A stretch of DNA of 25,526 nt from positions 1 to 25,526 of the IMG/VR virus record IMGVR_UViG_3300021373_002651, one strand, 5' to 3'. Shown here in pieces: positions 1 through 7,500 of this stretch. Each line of letters starts with the position of its first letter. The stretch's first letter is position 1. Below the pieces are notes generated by a model. The model saw only the letters and a program-made list of their open reading frames with translations, made no database searches and was not told the origin of the DNA. Origin of the DNA: a virus. The position numbers and the translations under genes are program-made.

Positions 1-446
1 ATATGAAGAGGCGCATTTGGAGAAGTAGTACCAATACCGACACTGCCATTTGATTTTATTGATAAATTATCGGTTCCAATTCCCGCATTTAAACCTAGAT
101 AAAATGTGCTATTCTCTACGCCTAAATATCCTGTAGTATCATTATCTACAAGGCGTATTTGCATTCTGTTATCAGTAGACCTAAAGTTTACTGTGTTTCC
201 GCCGGCTACATTAACATCTAAAGGATAAGAAGGAGCGGTGGTGCCAATACCGATACGATTATTAACTTCATCTATTTTAAGGGTGCTCTCGTGCGCAACA
301 GTGACTACATCACTATTGGCCGAACCTGTTTGAATATAGAGAGCTTTATCAGCCGTGTTCATTCCGATCTCACCGGCAACACTATTGCTACCCGTGAGTT
401 TATTGCCGGAAGTGCCCGACCGTTTGATCTTAATCGTTTGTGCCAT
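1..446 (-). CDS. Tail fibre protein, N-terminal part (runs off left edge)
   Basis: The frame is open from an ATG at 446-444 to the window edge, giving about 148 residues. It starts MAQTIKIKRSGTSGNK and contains AGEIGMNTADKALYIQTG, the N-terminal signature of many phage fibre proteins and close to the start of the fibre gene just upstream (MAQTIQIKRS, AGELAYS). Two GIGTT(A/S)P repeats follow (NRIGIGTTAPSYPLDV and SVGIGTTSPNAPLH); this repeat is typical of beta-rich fibre shafts that often end in an intramolecular S74 chaperone, but that end lies outside the window. A GGGGA Shine-Dalgarno-like element sits 5 bases before the ATG. It is the last visible gene of the unit driven from 3055-3083, behind a hairpin at 484-503. 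Likely role is receptor binding; this is inferred from family and position, and no specific receptor is suggested. Confidence 0.85.
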   Translation of the reverse strand, partial: MAQTIKIKRSGTSGNKLTGSNSVAGEIGMNTADKALYIQTGSANSDVVTVAHESTLKIDEVNNRIGIGTTAPSYPLDVNVAGGNTVNFRSTDNRMQIRLVDNDTTGYLGVENSTFYLGLNAGIGTDNLSIKSNGSVGIGTTSPNAPLH

Positions 447-483
447 ATTGGTCCCCGTAAATCGCTTATAAAAGCTGGGTTAA

Positions 484-503
484 AGGGCTCTATGTAGAGC
501 CCT
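484..503 (-). terminator. Hairpin between two fibre genes, weak terminator or attenuator
   Basis: A perfect inverted repeat (AGGGCTCTA, CA, TAGAGCCCT) lies in the 63-base gap between the fibre ending at 510 and the fibre starting at 446. On the minus strand only TTTAA follows the stem, so the U tract is poor. It may be a leaky terminator, an attenuator or an mRNA-processing/stability hairpin. The downstream fibre has no promoter I can recognise in the gap, so some readthrough is expected. Confidence 0.5.
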
Positions 504-509
504 ATTTAA

Positions 510-2264
510 TTAGAATTCGCCGCCGTCGAGTGTGTTTGTCCACTGTACAGTATTGCTTGCACCTACCATAAGAATTTGGCCCACACTGTTATTTGTATCA
601 TAAGTACCAATAGGTAGTCGAGCATATCCGCCATTAGCGCCATTTGCACCGTAAATTAAATCGCCGTTTTGAGTTGAGCTAACACCCTTAATTTGTAAAG
701 AGTCTGCATTTGCTGTAATTGTAGCCGAGCCAATTGCATTAATTGTATTGCCCGCTTTTGTAAGACCTGTTCCTGCCGTAATTTGACCAGCGCCCGAAAA
801 CTGAGAAACTGTAAGAGAGGTTGTACCAAGAGTAGGATTACCATTATGAGTAAATACAAAGCCGTTGTCTCCTCCAACAGTACCTTGCTCGACAAAAGTA
901 AATGCGCCCCCAGAAAGCTCAGTTGAAGTATTCGCGTCATCTGCACGAGTCAACAACCATGCTGTAGAGCCGTCACCTACAGTAGTAACTACATAAATAC
1001 CGTTTTGAGCAGCAGTACTTTGATTTTTAACAAGAACTCGATCGCCTTGAGCGAGAGATACTCCATCAATTGAAAGAGCCGCGTTTGTTCCTCCATTTGT
1101 AAGAGTGCCCGCACCATTATCATATGTGGCTGCTAAGTTGCTTGTGGTTGCAACTCTTACGGAATCCTTAATATCAAGAGCTTGTTTTAGGGCATCTACG
1201 TACTCTTTAGTTACAAGAGAATTAGTTCCAAAACCTGAACGATCTTTGTAACCTGAAGGAACATTTACTGCGTTTGTACCACTAGGGCTAAGAGTTATAG
1301 CACCTGAAGCACTTACTGTGTTGCCATCTAAGGTAAGATTGTCTACGTCAAGAGAAGTAAGCCCGTTGATGTCAGTTCGGCTGCTTCCTAAAGCAATTGA
1401 GTCTGAGCCAATTGTAATACTGTCATTTACTAGCTGTCCGTTACTTACGCCACTGCTTTTAATTGAAACAGCACCCGAAGAAACTGTAAAGTCCCCACTA
1501 TCAAAACTTGCTACACCTTTTACAGACGTTGTTGCAGTAGCTACATCAATTTCTACGTTATTATTAGTAACGGCCGTGCTAATTGCTGAACCGTTGGGAG
1601 CGTCAAATACTAAAGTATCACTAATTAAGCTTATAGTATCTGTGTTTGAACCATCCCCTACTGTTAGAACGGTAGAAATCGTAGTAAACGAGACAGTATC
1701 ATTACCGTCTGTAATAAGTGCTTGACCTGGAGAACCGTCTGTTAGAGGCAGTGTATATGCGCCTCCGATTTCTACTTGCTTATTAAGCTTGATTTTTTCG
1801 GCGGAGTTTGAAGAGTCAAGAGTTATGTAATTATTATTGCCTTCACTAATTGTTAAAGCAGTTGCTGAGTTGTCTACAATCTTAAACTCTGTTGCTTGGC
1901 TACTAATATCAATTGAGCCCGCATCAATATCTAAACTTGAGTTTGGATTAAGTACTAGATCACCCGTACTTGTAGCGATTGTGTCTGTATTTGTACCTGC
2001 AGCAATACTAATATTGCTAACATAAAACTCATTAATTTTCTTTTGGCTATCAACAAGTACTAGCTTGCTTGCCTCCAAAGTTCCAGCAGTTGTTGGGAAA
2101 AGATCTGTATACTCAGTACCTGCAATTGTTAATACAGCATTTCCGCTGGCAGGACTACCTATAAATAGTTTGCCCGATGCAGATGAATAGGCTAATTCAC
2201 CTGCATTTAGGGAAGAAGGTGCAGAAGTACTATCACTGCGCTTAATTTGAATTGTTTGAGCCAT
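510..2264 (-). CDS. Tail fibre protein, KEYVD type
   Basis: This 584-residue protein starts MAQTIQIKRSDSTSAPSS followed by LNAGELAYSSASGKLFIG, a common fibre N-terminus that probably anchors to the tail. Residues about 60-330 are Ser/Thr/Asp-rich and look beta-helical. SLVTKEYVDALKQ at about 348-360 leads into a domain with DSVRVATTSNLAATY, GDRVLVKNQSTAAQNGIYVV and AWLLTRADDA, a module repeated across many unrelated phage fibres. The C-terminus ends in NTLDGGEF, echoing TLDAGAF at the end of the 135-residue protein upstream. The start has CGGAG about 8 bases upstream, and the gene lies 20 bases after that neighbour in one transcription unit. No enzyme motif is visible. Its role as a receptor-binding or structural fibre is inferred from the family. 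Confidence 0.85.
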   Translation of the reverse strand: MAQTIQIKRSDSTSAPSSLNAGELAYSSASGKLFIGSPASGNAVLTIAGTEYTDLFPTTAGTLEASKLVLVDSQKKINEFYVSNISIAAGTNTDTIATSTGDLVLNPNSSLDIDAGSIDISSQATEFKIVDNSATALTISEGNNNYITLDSSNSAEKIKLNKQVEIGGAYTLPLTDGSPGQALITDGNDTVSFTTISTVLTVGDGSNTDTISLISDTLVFDAPNGSAISTAVTNNNVEIDVATATTSVKGVASFDSGDFTVSSGAVSIKSSGVSNGQLVNDSITIGSDSIALGSSRTDINGLTSLDVDNLTLDGNTVSASGAITLSPSGTNAVNVPSGYKDRSGFGTNSLVTKEYVDALKQALDIKDSVRVATTSNLAATYDNGAGTLTNGGTNAALSIDGVSLAQGDRVLVKNQSTAAQNGIYVVTTVGDGSTAWLLTRADDANTSTELSGGAFTFVEQGTVGGDNGFVFTHNGNPTLGTTSLTVSQFSGAGQITAGTGLTKAGNTINAIGSATITANADSLQIKGVSSTQNGDLIYGANGANGGYARLPIGTYDTNNSVGQILMVGASNTVQWTNTLDGGEF

Positions 2265-2284
2265 TTAAAAACTCCGATTTGCCT

Positions 2285-2692
2285 TTAAAAGGCTCCTGCG
2301 TCTAGCGTATCTGAGTCTGGTGAATCGTCTCCTATCATTATAGGCACCCATTCGAAAACTCCTGTGCTAATCTCGCGGTATACTTTTAGTTGATTATCAT
2401 CTACGTCGTACCAAGTGTCTCCTTCTTCTATGTTTGAGCCAGTTGGTGTTTCTGTTGTTCGAAAGTCTTGGTCTGCAAGTTGCTGTATTGCATCTCGAAC
2501 ATTAGTGGCAGACAAACTGCCGTATGCATTTATAAAAACATTCTCTGCATCAAGAAAATTTACAGGAATAGCAAAATTATTAACGCTAATAGAGGTTGTA
2601 TCCGGCGCAAGAGTTACTTCTACAACATTATTTTCTTTTGTAGATATCTGAGTGACTGTTTCAGCAATTTCAACAATAGTAGTATCAGACAT
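2285..2692 (-). CDS. Small fibre-associated structural protein
   Basis: This 135-residue protein has three recognisable parts. The N-terminal half is short and beta-rich. A central block, GSLSATNVRDAIQQLADQ, belongs to a linker type seen in many environmental phage fibre proteins. A block EEGDTWYDVDDNQLKVYRE follows, a short beta-hairpin type also common in phage fibres. It ends in TLDAGAF, nearly the same as the end of the 584-residue fibre (TLDGGEF). Its ATG overlaps the stop of the preceding gene (TAATG), indicating translational coupling. It probably connects fibres to the tail tip or contributes to a fibre complex; this is inferred from motif content and neighbours. Confidence 0.7.
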   Translation of the reverse strand: MSDTTIVEIAETVTQISTKENNVVEVTLAPDTTSISVNNFAIPVNFLDAENVFINAYGSLSATNVRDAIQQLADQDFRTTETPTGSNIEEGDTWYDVDDNQLKVYREISTGVFEWVPIMIGDDSPDSDTLDAGAF

Positions 2693-3033
2693 TATCTAGT
2701 AACTTCTTGGTTTATCGTAACCTCTCCCTGTATCAGGCGTTTAACAATAGCGTTATTTGTTGTATGAATTTCTAAATCATAATAGTAACGACCCGCTTCC
2801 ATTGCGGAAGAGGCTGCGTTGGATAATTCCATTTTTACTTTTCCATCTGTAAGTGGAGTAAGCACAGTACAGGTAAACGTGCCTGCAACTGTGGAAGAAG
2901 TTCGAGACTTGCGCATTTGTGCCCTGGCTGAATAGCCAGATAAATTCTTAGCCACAGAATCCTCTTTGATTGTTAAGTCAATCGCAAAATCAGATCCTTG
3001 GTCAATAACTAGGTCATATGTAGCAGCGGTCAT
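2692..3033 (-). CDS. Ig-like/BppU-N-like phage structural protein
   Basis: This 113-residue protein begins TYDLVIDQGSDFAIDLTIKE and includes NLSGYSARAQMRKS and AGRYYYDLEI, followed by a closing strand (IQGEVTINQEVTR). This layout is widespread as a small beta-sandwich protein in phage tail-fibre modules and resembles the N-terminal domain of BppU-type baseplate proteins. It is the first gene of the fibre transcription unit: AGGAG lies 8 to 9 bases before the ATG and a perfect sigma-70 promoter is centred about 35 bases upstream. It overlaps the next gene by one base at TAATG. The role, a fibre attachment or adaptor piece, is inferred. Confidence 0.7.
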   Translation of the reverse strand: MTAATYDLVIDQGSDFAIDLTIKEDSVAKNLSGYSARAQMRKSRTSSTVAGTFTCTVLTPLTDGKVKMELSNAASSAMEAGRYYYDLEIHTTNNAIVKRLIQGEVTINQEVTR

Positions 3034-3054
3034 TTATTCTTCTCCTATGCTAGA

Positions 3055-3083
3055 ATTATATCTCAGGGGACATTTTATGTCAA
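3055..3083 (-). promoter_or_regulatory. Perfect sigma-70 promoter of the fibre module
   Basis: Read on the minus strand, TTGACA (3083-3078) and TATAAT (3060-3055) are separated by exactly 17 bases, an exact match to the bacterial housekeeping consensus. The start codon of the 113-residue gene is about 22 bases below the -10 box, with AGGAG between. A perfect palindrome overlaps the -35 box. Confidence 0.93.
3069..3081. promoter_or_regulatory. Palindrome overlapping the -35 box, possible operator
   Basis: GACAT, TTT, ATGTC is a perfect 5-base inverted repeat that covers four bases of the -35 element and the first part of the spacer. A dimeric repressor bound here would block RNA polymerase. 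It is short and part of it is the -35 consensus itself, so chance cannot be excluded. Confidence 0.4.
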
Positions 3084-3103
3084 GGTTTATTTTTGCTAGG
3101 TAT

Positions 3104-4255
3104 TTAATTTATGTTTGGGTAGTATCTTTCTAGGCTAGACAGGTTAGAGTAAGAATTGTACCAACCTTTATCCCCTTTTTCAACATTTAAAATATCTGTG
3201 AAAGTTTTTTCGTACATCTCTACAACTCTATACATATCAAAGTTTCTTTCTGCCCACTCTCTACAAAACTTTGGATCGATCTTATCTATATTCTTGGCTG
3301 CTTCTACAAAGTCTCCAAAAGTTCTACAACGATACCCTGTCAGGCCGTGAAGATTATTTTCTGGAAACGCTCCCCAATCAGGAGTAATTGTAGGCGTTCC
3401 AGAAAGTAACATTTCAATTTGAACACCCCCAAAAGGCTCGTGATAGATTGAAGGAATAAAAGCAGCTTTTGCTTTTGACATTAGCTCACGTCTCATCTCA
3501 ACGCCAGCATAGCCTAGTTCTTCAACGTGCTCGGGAAGTTCAGTGTATCCCATATGAGACATCTCTTGAACAATTCCCCCCTGCCCTGCAACTTTTAGCT
3601 TTACTCCAGCAGCTTCTGCTGCTTGTATTGCGATGTGAACACCTTTACCCTCGTAGACTCTTCCTAAATATAAGAAGTAGTCTTCTTTTTCGTCTTTATC
3701 ACGAAAAGTAAACTGAGATGTATCAAAGTAGTTAGGAATAACTGAAGCATACCAATCTGTTTTACAATGACTGGAGGCTTCTGTGCCTCCCATAATGTGC
3801 ATAATACAGTACGACTCATATATCTTATAAGGAGCAAAAACTCCATAGCTGTATCCGATTCCGGGTTCTACATTTATTAAATCAGGAAACGCATCACATA
3901 CTGCTTTATGTCCCCACCCAAAGAATGCAAGTACAAAATCGTGTTTTTCTTTTCTTTTTTCAATTTCTGCAATTGTATTTTTGTAGTATGTTTGATAAGC
4001 ATGATCATTTACATCGAACTGAAAAAAGTTTTCTCTCCAGTTATAATTTCCATATGCTTTTTCAAGATCAGCGTTTGTAACTACCGTAATGTGCTCATCG
4101 CAGGGTACATCTGATTCTTCGTGTCCATAATGAAAAAGAGTGTGGCCTCTTCCTTGCATCATCTGACAAAACTTTACTACTTTCTGCGTATATGCACACG
4201 CTAAATATTCTAAATTGGACACCGTGTGAGGCAGCCCTAAAACATGAAATCTCAT
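3104..4255 (-). CDS. GT-B fold glycosyltransferase, GT4-like
   Basis: This 383-residue protein has the two-lobed layout of GT-B retaining glycosyltransferases. The C-terminal lobe carries YLGRVYEGKGVHIAI (about 194-208), the nucleotide-sugar-binding loop type of family GT4, and HEPFGGVQIE (about 270-279), the EPFG/E-x7-E signature contacting the nucleotide sugar, followed by LLSGTPTITPDWGAFPE. The N-terminal lobe begins FHVLGLPHT. No signal peptide or membrane segment is visible, so it should act in the cytoplasm. It has its own perfect promoter and an AAGGA ribosome site. It lies between the collagen-bearing tip protein and the fibre genes, so virion glycosylation is one candidate role; modification of host surface glycans or of DNA are alternatives. 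Neither donor nor acceptor can be read from sequence. Confidence 0.88.
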   Translation of the reverse strand: MRFHVLGLPHTVSNLEYLACAYTQKVVKFCQMMQGRGHTLFHYGHEESDVPCDEHITVVTNADLEKAYGNYNWRENFFQFDVNDHAYQTYYKNTIAEIEKRKEKHDFVLAFFGWGHKAVCDAFPDLINVEPGIGYSYGVFAPYKIYESYCIMHIMGGTEASSHCKTDWYASVIPNYFDTSQFTFRDKDEKEDYFLYLGRVYEGKGVHIAIQAAEAAGVKLKVAGQGGIVQEMSHMGYTELPEHVEELGYAGVEMRRELMSKAKAAFIPSIYHEPFGGVQIEMLLSGTPTITPDWGAFPENNLHGLTGYRCRTFGDFVEAAKNIDKIDPKFCREWAERNFDMYRVVEMYEKTFTDILNVEKGDKGWYNSYSNLSSLERYYPNIN

Positions 4256-4286
4256 GTCAGTATTCCTTCTATAAAGTTAAAAATAA

Positions 4287-4315
4287 ATTATATGATACTT
4301 ATGATACTTTGTCAA
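4287..4315 (-). promoter_or_regulatory. Perfect sigma-70 promoter of the glycosyltransferase
   Basis: On the minus strand TTGACA (4315-4310) and TATAAT (4292-4287) are separated by exactly 17 bases. The start codon at 4255 lies about 31 bases below the -10 box. The spacer is built from a tandem repeat, described separately. Confidence 0.92.
4292..4309. repeat. Tandem 9-base repeat inside promoter spacer
   Basis: ATGATACTT occurs twice head to tail (4292-4300 and 4301-4309), filling the whole 17-base spacer and one base of the -10 box. It could be a regulator half-site pair or simple slippage. Loss or gain of one copy would destroy the optimal spacing. Confidence 0.7.
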
Positions 4316-4324
4316 GCATTATTT

Positions 4325-4516
4325 TTAAGAAACGTCTAAGTATGAGCTTATATCATAATCTTCTTCGCTTCCTTGAGCAACAAACACGTATCGAGTACTT
4401 CTTGTTGTAGAGTCAGCCAAAGAAAGTGCCGCTGCATTAGCTTCTTCTAAATTATCGTGAGAAGAAACGACACTTAAAGTTTTATCAAAATTTACTGTTC
4501 CTACTAAAATTGCCAT
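4325..4516 (-). CDS. Small protein of unknown function after the tip gene
   Basis: This 63-residue protein starts AILVGTVNFDKTLSV and has a helix-prone middle (NLEEANAAALSLADS) between strand-prone ends. It has no membrane segment, cysteine or metal motif. The ATG is 3 bases past the stop of the giant tip gene, so it is probably translated by coupling; no good ribosome site is seen. It ends just before the glycosyltransferase promoter. I do not recognise the family. The tight placement suggests a tail-tip accessory or chaperone, which is only a guess. Confidence 0.6.
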   Translation of the reverse strand: MAILVGTVNFDKTLSVVSSHDNLEEANAAALSLADSTTRSTRYVFVAQGSEEDYDISSYLDVS

Positions 4517-4519
4517 ATA

Positions 4520-7500
4520 TTACACCGTTAGCTGTATAGCACCATTTAAAGCTCTTAAAAATAGTGCGTCTTCGTCTGTTGTAGAATTAAATCCTACACT
4601 ACTATACCAAACATCGTCCCCTACAGTCCAGTTAGGAATTGAAGTACTTTGTCTTGTCCAGGTTATTGCAGTTCTATCTGTTGAACTATTATAATTCACT
4701 TGTTGAATTTGGAAACCTAAAAAACTACTTACAGAAGTTGATTTTGATGAACTATTTTTAATTCTAGGAGTAGAATCTCCTGTTCGGCCTGCAAGAAATG
4801 AAGTAACATCCCCTCCTACTTCAACAATACTTTGACTGCTATACTGTCCATTTGAAGAAGCTAAACAAGGCCCCAGAAATTCTATCTTTCGCTGGTCTGT
4901 TGTAACCACTCCAGAAGTACTTCTCTGTTGGTGTCTCATTCTGAGTCTGAATTCTGTAGCCTCTGAGATATTTCCTAAAGGAGTAACGAGCGCGTGCATA
5001 GAAGACGTCTGTCCTGTTCCAATAGAAAGCTGCTGATACTCTGGATAAGTATGAGCGCTAATGTATGAGCCTGTATTACTCCAAGCAGCTCCATTGTAAT
5101 AAACGGTCTCATTAATAGAAAACTGACTGCCCATATTGGGACCAGATAAGAAAAATATAGTTCTATCTGTAGAGGCATCATAGCGTATGCCCCGAATTCT
5201 GGATGAACCTGCAGAGGCTGTTGTAGTGTCTGCTATACCTCCAAATCTATCTACAATTTTTGTTTTGTCTCCGTCTACTTCGAGTTCGTGAAGTCCCATT
5301 GAAATAGCTGTAATTGCTTTTGCAGGCCCTAAAGAAACTGTATTGTTTAATCCTGCTGTAGTTTTTTTCTCTAAAACTGTGTGTATTTCCCAAAGAGTCA
5401 TTGCGCTAGAGTTTGGATAGTTTACTACTATTTCCATCTCTGCTGTAAGTACAGCAGCTTTTGTTAAGTCATCAGCAGGATCAGGAACAGAGAATTCAAA
5501 AACTGTTGACGCGGTTGGCATATTGTTACCATTTTCGGATACATTGTGCCTTGCTCCGCCATACACAGCATTTCCATTATAATATGCAAGTTGTTGAATT
5601 TCGGCAACATTACTTGCAAATAGTCGTGGATTAATTGCAGACTCAAGCTCTGTGAACTGTATTGATGTTCCTGTATTTGTAATAGTACTTGTGCCTTGAT
5701 ACTGGTATATCTGTCCCGTGGTTACATCCCAGTATACGTCTTGTGGTCTAATTAAATTTTCGCCACGAACAGCCGCAACAAGATTTGCCATAGAGTCTGT
5801 TGTTGCCATAGAGCCTGGATTACTATTCTGTACTCCATCAAGATCGAAACCAATTGCCGCACCCGCGCTTCCTGCTGGTCCTGACGGGCCAGTAAGTCCT
5901 GTTACTCCAGTACTTCCATTCGGGCCTTGAGCGCCTGTGTTTCCTGGAGGTCCAGAGGATCCTTGAGCTCCTGTATTGCCTGAGGGTCCTTGTACACCTG
6001 TTGGGCCTGTTGCACCAGGAGCACCTTGAGCACCTGTATTACCTACCGGGCCTTGAGCACCTGTATTACCTACCGGGCCTGTTTGTCCTCTTGCTCCTGT
6101 GTTACCTTGAGGGCCTTGCTGTCCTGTATTACCTACTGGTCCTTGAGCACCTGTGTTACCAGACGGCCCTTGAACACCTGTTGGTCCTGTTGGGCCCACT
6201 CCACCTTGAGCACCTGTGTTACCTCTTGGTCCTGTTACACCTTGAGCGCCTGTGTTACCCACTGGACCCTGAGCACCTGTATTACCAGATGGTCCTTGTA
6301 CACCTTGCTGTCCTGTATTACCTACTGGTCCTTGAGCACCTGTATTACCAGAGGGTCCTTGTACACCTTGAGCACCTGTATTACCTACTGGACCTTGAGC
6401 ACCAGTATTACCAGACGGTCCTTGTACACCTTGAACGCCTGTATTACCCCGCGGTCCTTGAACACCTGTTGGTCCTGTTGGCCCGTCAACGCCTTGAACA
6501 CCTGTATTACCGGTTGGTCCTACAGGTCCTTGAGCTCCTGTATTGCCTGAAGGTCCTTGTACACCTTGAGCGCCTGTGTTACCCACTGGACCCTGAGCAC
6601 CTGTATTACCAGATGGTCCTTGTACACCTTGAGCACCAGTATTACCTCGTGGACCTTGTACACCTGTCGGGCCTGTTGGTCCTACAACCCCTTGTACACC
6701 TGTATTACCAGTTGGCCCTACTGGACCTTGAGCGCCCGTATTACCAGACGGTCCTTGTACACCTTGAGCACCTGTATTACCTGTTGGTCCTTGAACACCT
6801 TGTACACCTGTATTACCTCGAGGACCTTGTACACCTGTGGGTCCCGTCGGTCCGACAACACCTTGAGCACCTGTATTACCTACTGGACCTTGAGCACCAG
6901 TATTACCAGACGGTCCTTGTACACCTGTACTTCCTTGAGGGCCTTGAACACCTTGAGCACCAGTGTTACCTGTGGGGCCCGTACTTCCCTGTAGCCCTTG
7001 CTCTCCTTTTTGTCCTTTGATTAGTACAGGATCTTGGAAGTCATCTTGAGTGATATCTATGCTTGCTTTTTCAAGAGCGGATATAGTCCATTTAATATTT
7101 GTTACACCAGCAACAGTTGCATCAATATACCAGCGATAACGAGAATCTGTTTGGCCGCCTTCTACCGTAAGCCAGTAGCCAGACGAACTAATAAATACTG
7201 TAGGAGTAAGCCTTGTAAAATCAGAGGTAGAGGAAGAGTTATCTGGCCCAGCAAAAATTTCTGCCCAGTATGCGGTATCTGATGCAGGAGCAGTACTTCT
7301 TCCGCTGTGGTTTTGTAATGCTACGTATACTTTGGAAGAGTGAGACCTAACATTGCCTAGAGTATACGAACCTCCACTACTCCACGCATTAATTGTGGGA
7401 GCGGTATCTAAAGTATCATCAGGAGCAGTGCTGTAATAAGTAAATACTTGATTTCCTGCAATTCCAGTGCTTCCTGCCGGGCCTTGCTGTCCTTGAGGGC

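Larger units (their letters stand above)
5866..7018 (-). repeat. Collagen-coding tandem repeat array 2
   Basis: This stretch encodes roughly 385 residues of uninterrupted Gly-X-Y. The dominant unit is seven triplets ([21 protein letters not shown]), 63 bases, occasionally replaced by [13 protein letters not shown]. Copies differ mainly at synonymous or X/Y positions. Thr in the Y position (GNT, GPT, GST) and Gln are frequent and Lys is almost absent, apart from GQKGEQG at the start of the tract. Confidence 0.93.

Noticed and set aside
656-946. Minus-strand open frame of 96 codons overlapping the fibre gene
   Set aside because: It is an out-of-frame Leu/Gln-rich shadow lying wholly inside the 584-residue fibre gene, which has clear family motifs.
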